NCBI GenBank assembly: GCA_945952315.1 | Contig: CAMFIE010000005.1 | Coordinates: 1-64,000, forward strand | Length of the DNA: 64,000 nt | Origin: an uncultured Rhizobium sp. | Lineage (GTDB): Bacteria > Pseudomonadota > Alphaproteobacteria > Rhizobiales > Rhizobiaceae | Direction: 5' to 3' | In this document: piece by piece, positions 1 to 8,551 of the stretch | Layout of the letters: every line of letters begins with the position of its first letter | How positions within the stretch are numbered: position 1 is the first letter of the stretch | Notes under the pieces: generated by a model | What the model was told of the DNA's origin: nothing | The model's input: only the letters and a program-made list of their open reading frames with translations | Databases searched by the model: none | Made by a program: the position numbers and the translations under genes

Positions 1-77
1 ATGCGGCGTAGCCGCAAAAGCCTGTTCCGGTGAGCGTAAAGACTTCTGCCTGCCCCGCCTCGCCCGGCCCACCGCCG

Positions 78-180
78 CCATGCTCGGGCTTGTCCCGAGC
101 ATCCGCCAAGATTGGCGGCATGCGGGACGGTCGCGATATACGAAACGACAACAGATCCTCGGCACAGGGCCGAGGATCAC
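78..180. repeat. cluster of three intergenic palindromes
   Basis: Three hairpins lie in about 100 bases. At 80-102 the arms are ATGCTCGGG and CCCGAGCAT, at 103-118 CCGCCA and TGGCGG, and at 154-178 GATCCTCGG and CCGAGGATC. No convincing gene covers bases 1-204. Paired palindromes of this style are common between genes in Rhizobiaceae genomes, so I take this as a dispersed intergenic repeat. It lies just past the 3' end of the minus-strand trhO gene and could also act as a transcription stop. Confidence 0.65.
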
Positions 181-204
181 GGGAAAACATTTGTTTCCTG
201 AAAA

Positions 205-1149
205 TCAGCCGCCGATGTGCTTTTCGCCGCGCTTTTTCGCGAGCGCGATCTGCTTCTGGCGCTGGCGGTAGCGTTCACGATCCGCATCCGTGCGGCTGTC
301 GTGGCAATGGGGGCAGGAGACGCCTTCCTCGAATTGCGGGGAGGCGCGGTCTTCCGGCGTCAGCGGGTGGCGACAGGCGTGGCAGAGCGTATGGTCACCC
401 TGCTTCAGGCCATGGGTGATCGAGACCCGCTCGTCGAAGACGAAGCAGGCGCCCTCCCACAGGCTTTCTTCCGGTGGCACTTCCTCCAGATATTTCAGGA
501 TGCCGCCCTTGAGGTGATAGACCTCGTCGAAGCCGTTTTCCTTCATGAAGGCGGTTGCCTTCTCGCAGCGGATGCCGCCGGTGCAGTACATCGCAAGCTT
601 CGGCTTGTTGTGCAGGCCGGGATTGTTGCGCACCCAGTCCGGAAACTCGCGGAAGGTCTTGGTGTTCGGATCGAGCGCATTCTTGAAAATGCCGATCGCC
701 GTCTCGTAATCGTTGCGGGTGTCGATCACGATCGTGTCCGGATCAGAAATCAGCGCATTCCAGTCCTTCGGCTCCACGTAGGTGCCGACCACCTTGAGCG
801 GGTCGATGGTCTCGACGCCCATGGTGACGATTTCCTTCTTCAGCCGCACCTTCATGCGCAGGAAGGGCATCTTTGCCGCATCGCTTTCCTTGTGCACCAG
901 ATGGGTGAATTCCGGCTGGGCGCGCAGATAGGCCAGCACGGTGCGGATACCCGCTTCCGGCCCGGCAATCGTCCCATTGATGCCCTCATGGGCAAGCAGC
1001 AGCGTGCCCTTCACCCCGTTTTCATCGCAGACGGCCTGCAGCGGCTTCTGGAATTCCCGAAAGCGCGGGAAGGGGACAAAGTGATAGAGCGCGGCCACCA
1101 GAGCGGGGCCATCAAACGCGGCGGAAGAGGTTTTGGTCGTGTCGGTCAT
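205..1149 (-). CDS. trhO: tRNA uridine(34) hydroxylase TrhO (rhodanese family)
   Basis: Predicted oxygen-dependent hydroxylase that forms 5-hydroxyuridine at the wobble position of tRNAs; formerly the UPF0176/YceA family. The 314-residue protein has an N-terminal acylphosphatase-like domain (about 15-110) and a rhodanese domain (about 125-225) with the active-site loop YCTGGIRC, where C189 is the expected catalytic cysteine and C195 follows. The C-terminus carries two CxxC pairs (CHAC and CPHC) and a basic tail, as in the longer TrhO forms. I chose the ATG at 1149, which gives MTDTTK; an upstream in-frame extension looks non-native. The EVE-domain gene lies upstream on the same strand. Confidence 0.93.
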   Translation of the reverse strand: MTDTTKTSSAAFDGPALVAALYHFVPFPRFREFQKPLQAVCDENGVKGTLLLAHEGINGTIAGPEAGIRTVLAYLRAQPEFTHLVHKESDAAKMPFLRMKVRLKKEIVTMGVETIDPLKVVGTYVEPKDWNALISDPDTIVIDTRNDYETAIGIFKNALDPNTKTFREFPDWVRNNPGLHNKPKLAMYCTGGIRCEKATAFMKENGFDEVYHLKGGILKYLEEVPPEESLWEGACFVFDERVSITHGLKQGDHTLCHACRHPLTPEDRASPQFEEGVSCPHCHDSRTDADRERYRQRQKQIALAKKRGEKHIGG

Positions 1150-1220
1150 GGCTTGCCAGATAATCCCGCAGGCCCTGAAATGCAACGGTTTTCGGGGGCG
1201 GTCCGGCACTTTGCCTTTTG

Positions 1221-1688
1221 TCAAAGCTGGGCCGGTTGCGGGCTTTCGGGGCGAAGAGGCTGCAGGGTGAAAGGGGCAATCCCCATCGCTTCGCCGATCC
1301 GGTCACGGTCATGATCGGAAAGGGTGAGAATGCCGAAGCGGAACGGATAGGCCCAGTTGCGCTTGCCGCGGGTGAGCTCGAGAGTATCAAGCAGCGGCAG
1401 GATCGGCGCGGGTTGGCCCTCCTGCCAGCGCACATCATGGCGAAAGGGCAGGAAGCCGCCGCCCATGTCTGCCTGATAGGGCAAGGCCGATTGCACCCTG
1501 CCGAAGGCGGTGAAATGGCGGTATCCGTCTGCCACGCCCATCTCCCGCGTTGGCGAATAGTAGATCACCGTGTCGCCGGGACGGACGCGCCGAAGTGGCG
1601 CGCCCTTTCCGTGGCAGACCTGCATGAACCCTTCCGTCCGGCCGCGCGCCACATGATTGGCCGAGGCAATGCAGAGCCAGTTTGCCAT
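1221..1688 (-). CDS. EVE domain-containing protein
   Basis: This 155-residue protein is a single EVE domain, related to the PUA and YTH folds and formerly UPF0310. It opens with MANWLCIAS, has the [10 protein letters not shown] segment typical of the family near residues 37-46, and ends with a Pro-rich tail. EVE proteins are thought to bind modified bases in RNA or DNA, but the substrate of this one cannot be read from sequence. It lies 4 bases downstream of the VOC gene on the same strand and 71 bases before trhO, so the three may be cotranscribed. That places an RNA-binding candidate next to a tRNA modification enzyme, which is suggestive only. Confidence 0.88.
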   Translation of the reverse strand: MANWLCIASANHVARGRTEGFMQVCHGKGAPLRRVRPGDTVIYYSPTREMGVADGYRHFTAFGRVQSALPYQADMGGGFLPFRHDVRWQEGQPAPILPLLDTLELTRGKRNWAYPFRFGILTLSDHDRDRIGEAMGIAPFTLQPLRPESPQPAQL

Positions 1689-1692
1689 GGTC

Positions 1693-2061
1693 TCAGCCTT
1701 CCGTCTTCAGAACGCGGATGCGGTGCTGGTCGGGATCGGTTGCTGTGAATGTATAGCCGAATTCCCGGCGCACCGGCTCTTCCAGCACGCTCAGCCCGCC
1801 AATTGCGGAAAAGGCCGCATGGGCGGCGTCCACGTCTTCTTCGGTCTTCACATGCAGGATGAGTTCCGCCCCGCCGTCGGAAACCTGGGTTTTCGGCAAA
1901 ACCGCCTCCAGCCGCCACAGCCCGAGCTTGAGCCCGCCTTCCAGCATGAAGAAGGCAAATCCCGGCGAAAGTTCCAGCGGGCCGTGGCCAAGGATCGCCG
2001 TATAGATGCCTGCGCTGAATTCCGGATCGGTGACGTAGAGGATTGTCATGTCTGCCTTCAT
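1693..2061 (-). CDS. VOC (glyoxalase/bleomycin resistance fold) family protein
   Basis: A 122-residue single-module VOC protein: beta-alpha-beta-beta-beta halves with [17 protein letters not shown] at the start and [16 protein letters not shown] at the end. The family includes glyoxalases, dioxygenases and antibiotic-binding proteins, and the substrate here cannot be assigned. The start at 2061 follows a GGAGA ribosome site; a second ATG four codons in (2049) is possible. It lies 78 bases downstream of a WYL-domain regulator on the same strand, a common pairing, so that regulator may control it. Confidence 0.88.
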   Translation of the reverse strand: MKADMTILYVTDPEFSAGIYTAILGHGPLELSPGFAFFMLEGGLKLGLWRLEAVLPKTQVSDGGAELILHVKTEEDVDAAHAAFSAIGGLSVLEEPVRREFGYTFTATDPDQHRIRVLKTEG

Positions 2062-2139
2062 TGGCCTGTCTCCTTTAGTTTGACGAGGACAGGTCTAGGG
2101 CATCATACTGACAGTTTTTGTCAGTAGCAAACTCGAACT

Positions 2140-2838
2140 CTAACGGGCCGATGTCGCCTCGTTGCGGCATTCGTGTTTCCATTCCTTCAGCAGCGCCATG
2201 CGGCGGCGCGGATAGCGTTTGCCGGTCATCGCCATCACCTCGATGCGGTCGGCGCGGAAGTGGCGAAAGCTGTTGCGCAGCGTGCACCAGGCAAGGATCA
2301 CCCGCACCTGCTCGAAGAATCCCATGCCGAAGGGCCAGATTTCGCGCTCGCTGCGATTGCCGCGCTCATCACTGTAGGAAATCGTGATCGCCTCCTCCTG
2401 CCGGATGGCCTGGCGGATCAGCGACAGGTCGATCCGTACCGGCTTCTGCTCCGGCGCAGGGCCGAGAATGAGGTGGCTGGTGGAGAGGTATTCCTTGAGA
2501 TCACTCGGCAAAACATGGGTAATCTTGGCCAGCGCCTCTTTCGCGGCATCCGCCAGCCGCTCATCGGTGCGCTGCGACACCCAGTTGGAGCCGAGCATCA
2601 GCGCCTCGATCTCCTCGCGGGTGAACATCAGCGGCGGCAGCATGAAACCGGGCTTCAGCACATAGCCGAGACCGGGTTCGCCTTCGATATCGGCCCCTTG
2701 CGCCTGCAGGGTCTGGATATCGCGGTAAAGCGTGCGCAAGGACACGCCCAGCGTTTCGGCAAGCACCTGCCCGGCCACCGGATAGCGGTAGCCGCGCAGC
2801 AGTTGCAACAGATCAAGCAGGCGGTTGGTACGGGACAT
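2140..2838 (-). CDS. YafY-type HTH/WYL transcriptional regulator
   Basis: A 232-residue regulator with an N-terminal HTH_11 helix-turn-helix (about 5-57; SLRTLYRDIQTLQAQG is the recognition region) and a WYL domain (about 135-215; the ISYSDERGNRSEREIWPFGM stretch). WYL domains are ligand sensors, some of them for nucleic acid. The ATG at 2838 follows an AGGAGC ribosome site. The protein ends in a basic segment. It is divergent from the KDPG aldolase gene and sits upstream of the VOC gene, so either side could be its target. The ligand is unknown. Confidence 0.9.
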   Translation of the reverse strand: MSRTNRLLDLLQLLRGYRYPVAGQVLAETLGVSLRTLYRDIQTLQAQGADIEGEPGLGYVLKPGFMLPPLMFTREEIEALMLGSNWVSQRTDERLADAAKEALAKITHVLPSDLKEYLSTSHLILGPAPEQKPVRIDLSLIRQAIRQEEAITISYSDERGNRSEREIWPFGMGFFEQVRVILAWCTLRNSFRHFRADRIEVMAMTGKRYPRRRMALLKEWKHECRNEATSAR

Positions 2839-2984
2839 TTTCTTGCTCCTGCCATAATATGGCAGTAAGTCAGGACGAGTGAAAGCGGAAAATCCGGCCC
2901 CTGTCCTTGCCGCGCCATCTCGACAAAAGCGGCGATCCGGTTTATCGCTATCGGCAATTCAATCGTTTTAAAAGGGTTCCCTCC

Positions 2985-3623
2985 ATGGGTGAGAAAACCG
3001 AAAAGCTCCTCTCCATCCTGAAGCTGCAGCCGGTCGTGCCGGTGCTGATCATCGAGGATGTGGCCTCTGCCGTGCCGCTTGCGCGGGCGCTGGTTGCCGG
3101 TGGTCTTCGCGCCATCGAGATCACCATGCGCACGCCGGCCGCCCTTGATGCAATCCGCGCGGTGGCCAATGAGGTGGAAGGCGCGCATGTGGGGGCGGGC
3201 ACCATTCTCAATGCGGCTCATTTTGCCGCCGCCGAAGAGGCAGGCTCCACCTTCATCGTCAGCCCCGGCACCACGCAGGAACTGCTGGATGCCGCGCGCA
3301 ATTCCGATGTGCCGCTGCTGCCGGGTGCCGCCACGCCAAGCGAGGTGATGGCGCTTCGGGAAGAGGGCTATCAGGTGCTGAAGTTTTTCCCCGCCGAACA
3401 GGCAGGCGGCGCCGATTATCTGAAATCGCTGTCTTCCCCGCTTGCCGGAACGATTTTCTGCCCGACCGGCGGCATCACGCTGAAGATCGCGCCCGATTAT
3501 CTGAAGCTTCCGAATGTCGTCTGTGTCGGCGGCTCCTGGGTCGCGCCCAAAGATCTGGTCGCAAAGGGCGACTGGGCGGGCATCACAGCGCTTGCGGCGG
3601 AAGCCTTCGCTCTCAAGGGCTGA
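2985..3623 (+). CDS. eda: 2-dehydro-3-deoxy-phosphogluconate (KDPG) aldolase
   Basis: Class I aldolase that splits KDPG into pyruvate and glyceraldehyde 3-phosphate, the last step of the Entner-Doudoroff route. The start at 2985 gives a 212-residue protein in which the general base falls at E45 (EITMRT) and the Schiff-base lysine at K133 (VLKFFPAE), the numbering familiar from E. coli Eda. The phosphate-binding glycine motif CPTGGI is also present. An in-frame extension back to 2907 is unlikely to be translated. No edd gene is visible nearby, so the partner dehydratase must be elsewhere. Confidence 0.95.
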   Translation: MGEKTEKLLSILKLQPVVPVLIIEDVASAVPLARALVAGGLRAIEITMRTPAALDAIRAVANEVEGAHVGAGTILNAAHFAAAEEAGSTFIVSPGTTQELLDAARNSDVPLLPGAATPSEVMALREEGYQVLKFFPAEQAGGADYLKSLSSPLAGTIFCPTGGITLKIAPDYLKLPNVVCVGGSWVAPKDLVAKGDWAGITALAAEAFALKG

Positions 3624-3728
3624 AACCGGGCCTCGTGCGGGCTTAATTTTGCCACCGGGGTTTGTAACCTCCGGGGGCAATACTTATGTTGTGCGGGACA
3701 TCCTTCCCGCCCGAAGAAAGGCCCGACC

Positions 3729-4433
3729 ATGTTTGATCCGAAGCAGTTGCTTGACCAGCTCCTTGGTGCGCCCGTGCCGGGCACCACCGGAACCGTGCGT
3801 GAAAAGGCCGGCGAGGTGGCGCAGCTCGCCAAGGACAATCCGATGGCGACCGGTTCGATTGCCGCCGTTCTGCTCGGCACCGGCTTTGGCCGCCGCATCA
3901 CTGGCGATGCGCTGAAGCTGGGCGGGCTCGCCGCGATTGCCGGGCTGGGCTACAAGGCCTGGCAGAATTACAAGGCGGGACAGGAGCCCGAGACGGCACC
4001 GGCCGCCGGTCAGCCCGTGCCCCAGCTTGCCCCGCCGCCTGCCGATTCCGGCTTCAGCACCGCATCGTCCGCGCAATCGGCCGATTTCGCGCTGGTGCTG
4101 GTGAAGGCGATGATTGCCGCCGCCCGCGCCGACGGCCAGATCGATGCGGCCGAGCGTTCGGTGATCCTCGACAAGGTGAAGCTGTCCGGCCTTGGTGCGG
4201 AAGCGGAAGCCTTTCTCGACAACGAGCTTACGAAGCCGCTGAACGTCGATGAAATCGTCGCTTCGGCGAAGACCGACGAGCAGAAGGTGGAGCTTTACAC
4301 CGCCTCTCGCCTGACGATCACGCCCGACAGCCGGGCCGAGCGCGGCTATCTCGACCTGCTTGCCGGACGTCTCGGCCTGCCGGACGAGCTCGTCAACCAC
4401 ATCGAGGCAACGGTTGCGACCGCAAACGTCTGA
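3729..4433 (+). CDS. DUF533 / TerB-like family protein
   Basis: A 234-residue protein of the DUF533 (YebE) family. The N-terminal half has a short Gly/Ala-rich hydrophobic stretch (about 39-75, ATGSIAAVLLGTGFG through LGGLAAIAGLGYKA), then a Pro/Ala-rich linker, then a C-terminal all-helical TerB-like domain (about 118-230; the ARADGQIDAAER acidic motif is characteristic). TerB domains are often metal-binding and membrane-associated. A GAAAGG ribosome site precedes the ATG. The function is unknown in the family; an inner-membrane stress protein is the usual guess. Confidence 0.85.
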   Translation: MFDPKQLLDQLLGAPVPGTTGTVREKAGEVAQLAKDNPMATGSIAAVLLGTGFGRRITGDALKLGGLAAIAGLGYKAWQNYKAGQEPETAPAAGQPVPQLAPPPADSGFSTASSAQSADFALVLVKAMIAAARADGQIDAAERSVILDKVKLSGLGAEAEAFLDNELTKPLNVDEIVASAKTDEQKVELYTASRLTITPDSRAERGYLDLLAGRLGLPDELVNHIEATVATANV

Positions 4434-4502
4434 TCAGCGAAATTCACTTGCCTATCAAGGGTCTTCCGGGTCAGATCGGGAAAAGCAATCACAGGACTGA
4501 CC

Positions 4503-5195
4503 ATGAACGATCTTTCGAACTGGAAACCGTGCCCGGCACCGCAGCCGGTCACGCTCAAGGGCCGCTATGTCACCATCGAGCCCTATGACCGGCAGGCGCA
4601 TCTCGAAGCGCTCTGGGAGGCCTTCGGCGGTCTGGCCATCAATCCGCAGCTTGAATATTTCACCCAGCCCTATTTCAACGGCATCGAGGATTTTGATGCC
4701 TGGCTGCAGAGCGTGCAGAAGGGCGGATGGGTGACCGAAGTGTTCCGCGAAAACGCGACCGGCAAGGTGGTCGGCATGGCGAATTACATGCGGCCTGATC
4801 CGGCGAACGGCGTGGTCGAAGTGGGTGGCGTTGCCCATAGCCCGGCCATGAAACGCTCGGCCCTTTCCACCGAAGTGCATTATCTGATGGCCCGCCATGT
4901 CTTTGAAGACCTTGGCTACCGGCGCTACGAGTGGAAATGCCACAATGACAATGCGCCGAGCCATGCGGCGGCAAAGCGCTATGGTTTCACCTTCGAGGGC
5001 GTGTTCCGCCAGCATATGCTCTCCAAGGGCAAGAACCGCGATACGGCCTGGTATTCGATCATCGACAAAGAATGGCCGGTCGTCGGCAAGGCCTTCGAAA
5101 TGTGGCTCGATCCGGCCAATTTCGATGCGGAGGGCAACCAGAAGCGCAGGCTCGAAGATATCCGCGCTGAACTCGGAAAGGCGGCAAAGGCATGA
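4503..5195 (+). CDS. GNAT family N-acetyltransferase, RimJ/RimL-like
   Basis: A 230-residue GNAT enzyme that would transfer an acetyl group from acetyl-CoA. Features are the N-terminal VTLKGRYVTIEPYD strand, the acceptor-side segment around residues 85-110 (VVGMANYMRPDPANGVVEVG), and the RYEWKCHNDNAPSHAAAKRYGFTFEG block, the usual RimJ/RimL motif B in which a side chain stabilises CoA binding. The substrate could be a protein N-terminus or a small amine and cannot be chosen from sequence. The last 4 bases overlap the following small membrane protein gene (ATGA), so translation is probably coupled. Confidence 0.9.
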   Translation: MNDLSNWKPCPAPQPVTLKGRYVTIEPYDRQAHLEALWEAFGGLAINPQLEYFTQPYFNGIEDFDAWLQSVQKGGWVTEVFRENATGKVVGMANYMRPDPANGVVEVGGVAHSPAMKRSALSTEVHYLMARHVFEDLGYRRYEWKCHNDNAPSHAAAKRYGFTFEGVFRQHMLSKGKNRDTAWYSIIDKEWPVVGKAFEMWLDPANFDAEGNQKRRLEDIRAELGKAAKA

Positions 5196-5392
5196 GCGAG
5201 GACAGCAACCGTTCGAGCGCGATTGCCGCGGCCGTCATTCTTCTCACCGCAGGCATCGCCTTTTATGTGATGCCGAAGATCGTGCTGTTCATCGGGGGCT
5301 ATTCGCCGGTGCTGGCGGTGCTTGTCGGGGCGCTCTTCGTCCTCGGTTTCTTCCTCGTGTTCTGGATCCGCAGCCGCTACCAGAAGCGCTGA
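5192..5392 (+). CDS. small two-helix membrane protein, function unknown
   Basis: A 66-residue protein with a polar N-terminus (MSEDSNRSS), two hydrophobic helices (about 9-31 and 36-59) and a basic tail (RSRYQKR), so both ends should lie in the cytoplasm. The ATG overlaps the stop of the acetyltransferase gene by 4 bases, which supports real translation. I do not recognise a family. Its stop is only 4 bases from the 3' end of the convergent nickel/cobalt permease gene. Confidence 0.75.
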   Translation: MSEDSNRSSAIAAAVILLTAGIAFYVMPKIVLFIGGYSPVLAVLVGALFVLGFFLVFWIRSRYQKR

Positions 5393-5396
5393 GCGC

Positions 5397-6419
5397 TCAG
5401 GCCTGCAGCGAGGCGCCGAGCAGCAGCAGGCCGAAAACGAGCACCAGAAGCGCCCCGCCGATTTCCGCGCCATGGCCGATGAGGCTTGCCGCGCGCGAGC
5501 CTTCACCGGCAAAGCGCAAGGCGGCTCCCTTCGCGCTGACGGCAAGGCTCGCAAGGATCGAAACGGTGATCGCCGTGCCGATTGACATGGCGAGCACCGA
5601 GAGCAGGCCGCCGAAATAGAGCCCGTTCAGCACCGAGAAGGTCAGCACCAGCAGCGCACCGGAACAGGGCCGAAGTCCGACGGCGATCACCGCCGACCAG
5701 GCCTCGCGGATGCCGAATTTGCCGCCGGAGAGCGCCTGCGGGTCCGGCATATGCGCGTGGCCGCAGCTTTCGCAGACAAAGCCTTGCGGCGGCAAGGTTT
5801 CGCCGGGGAAACCATGGCGGCAGCCCGGGCCATGGACATGCGGCTCGGCCTGTTTCGCGAACAGATCGGTTGTGGCGGTCCTGCGGGTGGAAACAAGCGC
5901 GCGGATTTTTCTGAACAGCAGCCAGGCACCGAAAAGCGCAATCAGCGCGAAGCTTGCCCGCTCCAGCGCGGTGGTCGCATCGGTCATCGAAATCGAGGTG
6001 CCGCGCAGCACCAGATAGGCAGCCGCCACCGTCAGCACTGCCGTCACCCCCTGAAACAGCGCCGAGACGAAGGAAATGAAGATGCCGCGCTTCAGCGCCA
6101 CTTCATTGGCCAGCATGTAGGAGGAAATCACCGCCTTGCCATGGCCCGGGCCTGCGGCGTGAAACACGCCATAGGCAAAGGACAGGCCGATCAGCATCCA
6201 CAGTTCCGCCGGATCCTGCCGCATGGCCTTCAGCGCGCCGGTGAGTGCGCGGTAGAAGTCCTGCTGGTAGGTATTGATCGCCAGCAGCAGCGGCCCGAAC
6301 AGGCCGCCCGTCTGCACGCTCGGCTCCGCCGTGCCGATGCCGAGCGGCGAACCGGCATGGGCGATGCCGAAAAGCGCGAACAGGGCCAGCGCTGCAAGGC
6401 AGAAGCGGCGGCTCAGCAT
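5397..6419 (-). CDS. nickel/cobalt permease, RcnA/NiCoT-like membrane protein
   Basis: A 340-residue multi-pass inner-membrane protein of the NicO/RcnA group. It starts with a signal-like or first transmembrane stretch, then has the HAAGPGHGKAVISSYMLAN motif (about 91-109), the family signature with its His and Asp/Gly metal-path residues, and the second conserved block VGLRPCSGALLVL (about 252-264). A cytoplasmic loop near residues 190-225 is rich in His and Cys (HVHGPGCRHG, CESCGHAH) and should bind metal. Direction (import or export) cannot be settled by sequence. The ATG overlaps the stop of the upstream DUF1007 gene by 7 bases. Confidence 0.88.
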   Translation of the reverse strand: MLSRRFCLAALALFALFGIAHAGSPLGIGTAEPSVQTGGLFGPLLLAINTYQQDFYRALTGALKAMRQDPAELWMLIGLSFAYGVFHAAGPGHGKAVISSYMLANEVALKRGIFISFVSALFQGVTAVLTVAAAYLVLRGTSISMTDATTALERASFALIALFGAWLLFRKIRALVSTRRTATTDLFAKQAEPHVHGPGCRHGFPGETLPPQGFVCESCGHAHMPDPQALSGGKFGIREAWSAVIAVGLRPCSGALLVLTFSVLNGLYFGGLLSVLAMSIGTAITVSILASLAVSAKGAALRFAGEGSRAASLIGHGAEIGGALLVLVFGLLLLGASLQA

Positions 6420-7057
6420 GAAACTTCCAGCCGGGTTGCAAACAGTTTCGACATGTTCGTGCCGGTCGGATCGCTGAAGAAGGCGGAGGTGAGATTGGCC
6501 TGATTGTCCTTGAGCACCTGATCGGGATCAGGCCGCACAACGGCCCGCGTGCAGCCTTTGAAACCATCGCCGATGGTTGCCATGTCCTCGTCTTTGGCAA
6601 AGTCGATGGAGGTATAGAGCGTCGGGTCATAGACACCGAAGGTGAGCTTGCCCTTGAGCGGCATCGGGGTTTCCGGCTTCACCGCAAAGAACATCAGAAG
6701 CTGCCCGTCCTGATAGGCGACGCGGATCACGTCCGGCGCCTTTACCTTGACCGGTTTTCCGTCAAGCGAGAGCGCGGTGTAATAGCTGTAGTCGCCAAGC
6801 GAGGTGAGAACGGTCTTGCCCACTTCGGTGAGCTCGTCCTCATCCAGCGTCGCATTGCCGTTCTTGTCGAAATCCATCACCACCGAGGAGGAAAACACCT
6901 CGTCGAAGCGCCAGACATGGCGCAGTTCGGTGATCGCGCTTGCATCCTTTGCCACCACCTCGACCCGCGCCTCGGCAAAGACATGCGGATGGGCAAAGGC
7001 CGCTCCGGGCAGGAGGCAAAGCCATGCGGAAAGCCAGATCGCGCCTCGTTTCACCAC
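6413..7057 (-). CDS. DUF1007 family periplasmic protein
   Basis: Secreted partner protein commonly encoded with NicO-type permeases. A GTG start at 7057, six bases after an AGGGGG ribosome site, gives 214 residues with a signal peptide (VKRGAIWLSAWLCLLPGAAFA) and a mature N-terminus HPHVFAEARVE; the exposed HPH is typical of the family and could bind metal. An ATG at 7138 would add an unlikely N-terminus overlapping the LysR gene. Residues DFDKNGNATLDEDE match an EF-hand loop. Overlap with the permease gene supports a joint role in nickel or cobalt handling. Confidence 0.82.
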   Translation of the reverse strand: MVKRGAIWLSAWLCLLPGAAFAHPHVFAEARVEVVAKDASAITELRHVWRFDEVFSSSVVMDFDKNGNATLDEDELTEVGKTVLTSLGDYSYYTALSLDGKPVKVKAPDVIRVAYQDGQLLMFFAVKPETPMPLKGKLTFGVYDPTLYTSIDFAKDEDMATIGDGFKGCTRAVVRPDPDQVLKDNQANLTSAFFSDPTGTNMSKLFATRLEVSC

Positions 7058-7110
7058 ACAGAGCCCCCTCGTGATTCGCTGGCTGACAATCCCGCGGAAC
7101 TTGGGCGATT

Positions 7111-8031
7111 TTACGCTTGTGCGCGGTGCGCGATGCATTGCTCGCTTTTCTTGAACCAGTTGGAGAGGTAATCCACGAAAATGCGCACCTTTGCCGGCAG
7201 ATAGCGCCGGTGCGGATAGATCGCATAGATGCCCCGGTCCTTCGGGCTGTAGGCCTCCAGAAGGGGCACCAGCGCCCCGGAATTCACATGCGAATAGGCG
7301 ATGAATTCCGGCACGGCCGCTATGCCGAGACCGGCAAGGGCGGCCCTGAGGCTTGCCATCGGGCTGTTGACCTCCATGCGTCCGGAAAGCGGGATCGACA
7401 GCGTCAGCCCGTCGTCATTCAACAGTTTCAGCGTGCTGTGCGAGCGCGAATTGGTGTCGATGATGAAGGGCAGGTTTGCAAGCTGTGCCGGTTCGTCCAC
7501 CGGGCCGTTCTTGGCGATGAAATCCGGCGTGGCGCAAAGGATGACCTGAAAATCGGTGAGCTTGCGGGCAATCAGGCCGGAATCCTCCAGCTTGGTGATT
7601 CGCACCGCCACATCGAAGCCTTCCTCGATCAGGTCGACGAACCGGTCTTCGGCGACGATTTCAAGCGTCAGGTCCGGATAGGTCGTTGCAAAATCGATCA
7701 GGCACTGGCCGATTTCCGCATCCATGAAGGTGCGGGGGGCCGAGATGCGCAACCGGCCCTTGAGATCCGCATTGTTCTCGCGCACCAGGTCGGCAAGATT
7801 GTCGATCTCCTTCAGGATATCGGCGGCGGTGCGATAATAGGTGTGGCCTGCCTCCGTGAGCGAAAACTGCCGCGTCGTGCGGTTCAGGAGAAGCGCGCCG
7901 ATCTCGTCTTCCAGCTCGCGGACATATTTGGAAAGCAGGGCTTTCGAGCGCCCCACCTTGCGGGCTGCGGCGGAAAAGCCTTCGGCCTCCACCACGTCGA
8001 TAAAGGCACGAATGCGGGTCAAGGTATCCAT
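7111..8031 (-). CDS. LysR family transcriptional regulator
   Basis: A 306-residue LysR regulator starting at the ATG at 8031 (MDTLTRIRAF). The winged HTH is at 1-60 (GFSAAARKVGRSKALLSKYVRELEDE), and a periplasmic-binding-like effector domain follows (about 90-295). The R-S-K-A-L-L-S-K helix and the TTRQFSLTEAGHTYY wing are typical of the CrgA/AaeR-like group. It is divergent from the ornithine decarboxylase gene across a 520-base gap, so it may regulate that gene or an unlinked target. The effector is unknown. Confidence 0.92.
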   Translation of the reverse strand: MDTLTRIRAFIDVVEAEGFSAAARKVGRSKALLSKYVRELEDEIGALLLNRTTRQFSLTEAGHTYYRTAADILKEIDNLADLVRENNADLKGRLRISAPRTFMDAEIGQCLIDFATTYPDLTLEIVAEDRFVDLIEEGFDVAVRITKLEDSGLIARKLTDFQVILCATPDFIAKNGPVDEPAQLANLPFIIDTNSRSHSTLKLLNDDGLTLSIPLSGRMEVNSPMASLRAALAGLGIAAVPEFIAYSHVNSGALVPLLEAYSPKDRGIYAIYPHRRYLPAKVRIFVDYLSNWFKKSEQCIAHRAQA

Positions 8032-8194
8032 GAATTTGCTCCTGTTAACAACAGGGTGAACAATCGGCGGGAATTGTTCAATGAAAAATTTTGAACCCGT
8101 GAAAATTTGTCCTTGATTATGACGGGGAAAATTCTTATCTCCCGCCTTGCCCAAAGTCGCACGTGCCTGTGGGTGTCCGCCGACCCTCGATAAG

Positions 8195-8480
8195 GTGAGG
8201 AAATCGGTAAGGTACCTGGAACTAACCGCTCCAGTCGCTATTCCGGCCAACCGGTAAATGCGAGGACATCTTGAAGCAACGACGGTGCGGGCCTTTCTGG
8301 TGTCTGCCGGCTTTCCATCAGCCGGGGTTACTGTAGAGGCACACCCTCATTGCCGGAAGTGCGGTCGGGTTCATCCCCCCAATCCAAGGCAGACAAAGCG
8401 GAGCGCAACGCCCTGGCAGGCGTCGTTCCACCACTTCGCGCATTCGTGCGCATGTCCGGAACCGGGGTCTCCACCGGCTG
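8195..8480 (+). ncRNA. probable speF cis-regulatory leader RNA
   Basis: The 520-base gap before the ornithine decarboxylase gene has no convincing gene but carries a conserved-looking structured stretch. It contains an unbranched segment around 8258-8290 and a hairpin with arms CCGGCT and AGCCGG near 8310-8330. An alphaproteobacterial RNA motif called speF is known upstream of ornithine decarboxylase genes, and the position and strand match. The boundaries are estimates. A short open frame starts at 8258 inside it, which could be a sensing leader peptide or chance. A covariance-model search with the Rfam speF family would settle the call. Confidence 0.6.
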
Positions 8481-8551
8481 GTTCTGAACGTGCACGCGTT
8501 TGCCCTTTGTCCGCCCGGTTTTCCGGGCATTGACTGTCGAAAGGGATGACC

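Noticed and set aside
8258..8533. Protein gene of 91 residues in the speF leader
   Set aside because: No convincing ribosome site or homology; better explained as RNA leader, although a short leader peptide was kept as a possibility in the findings.
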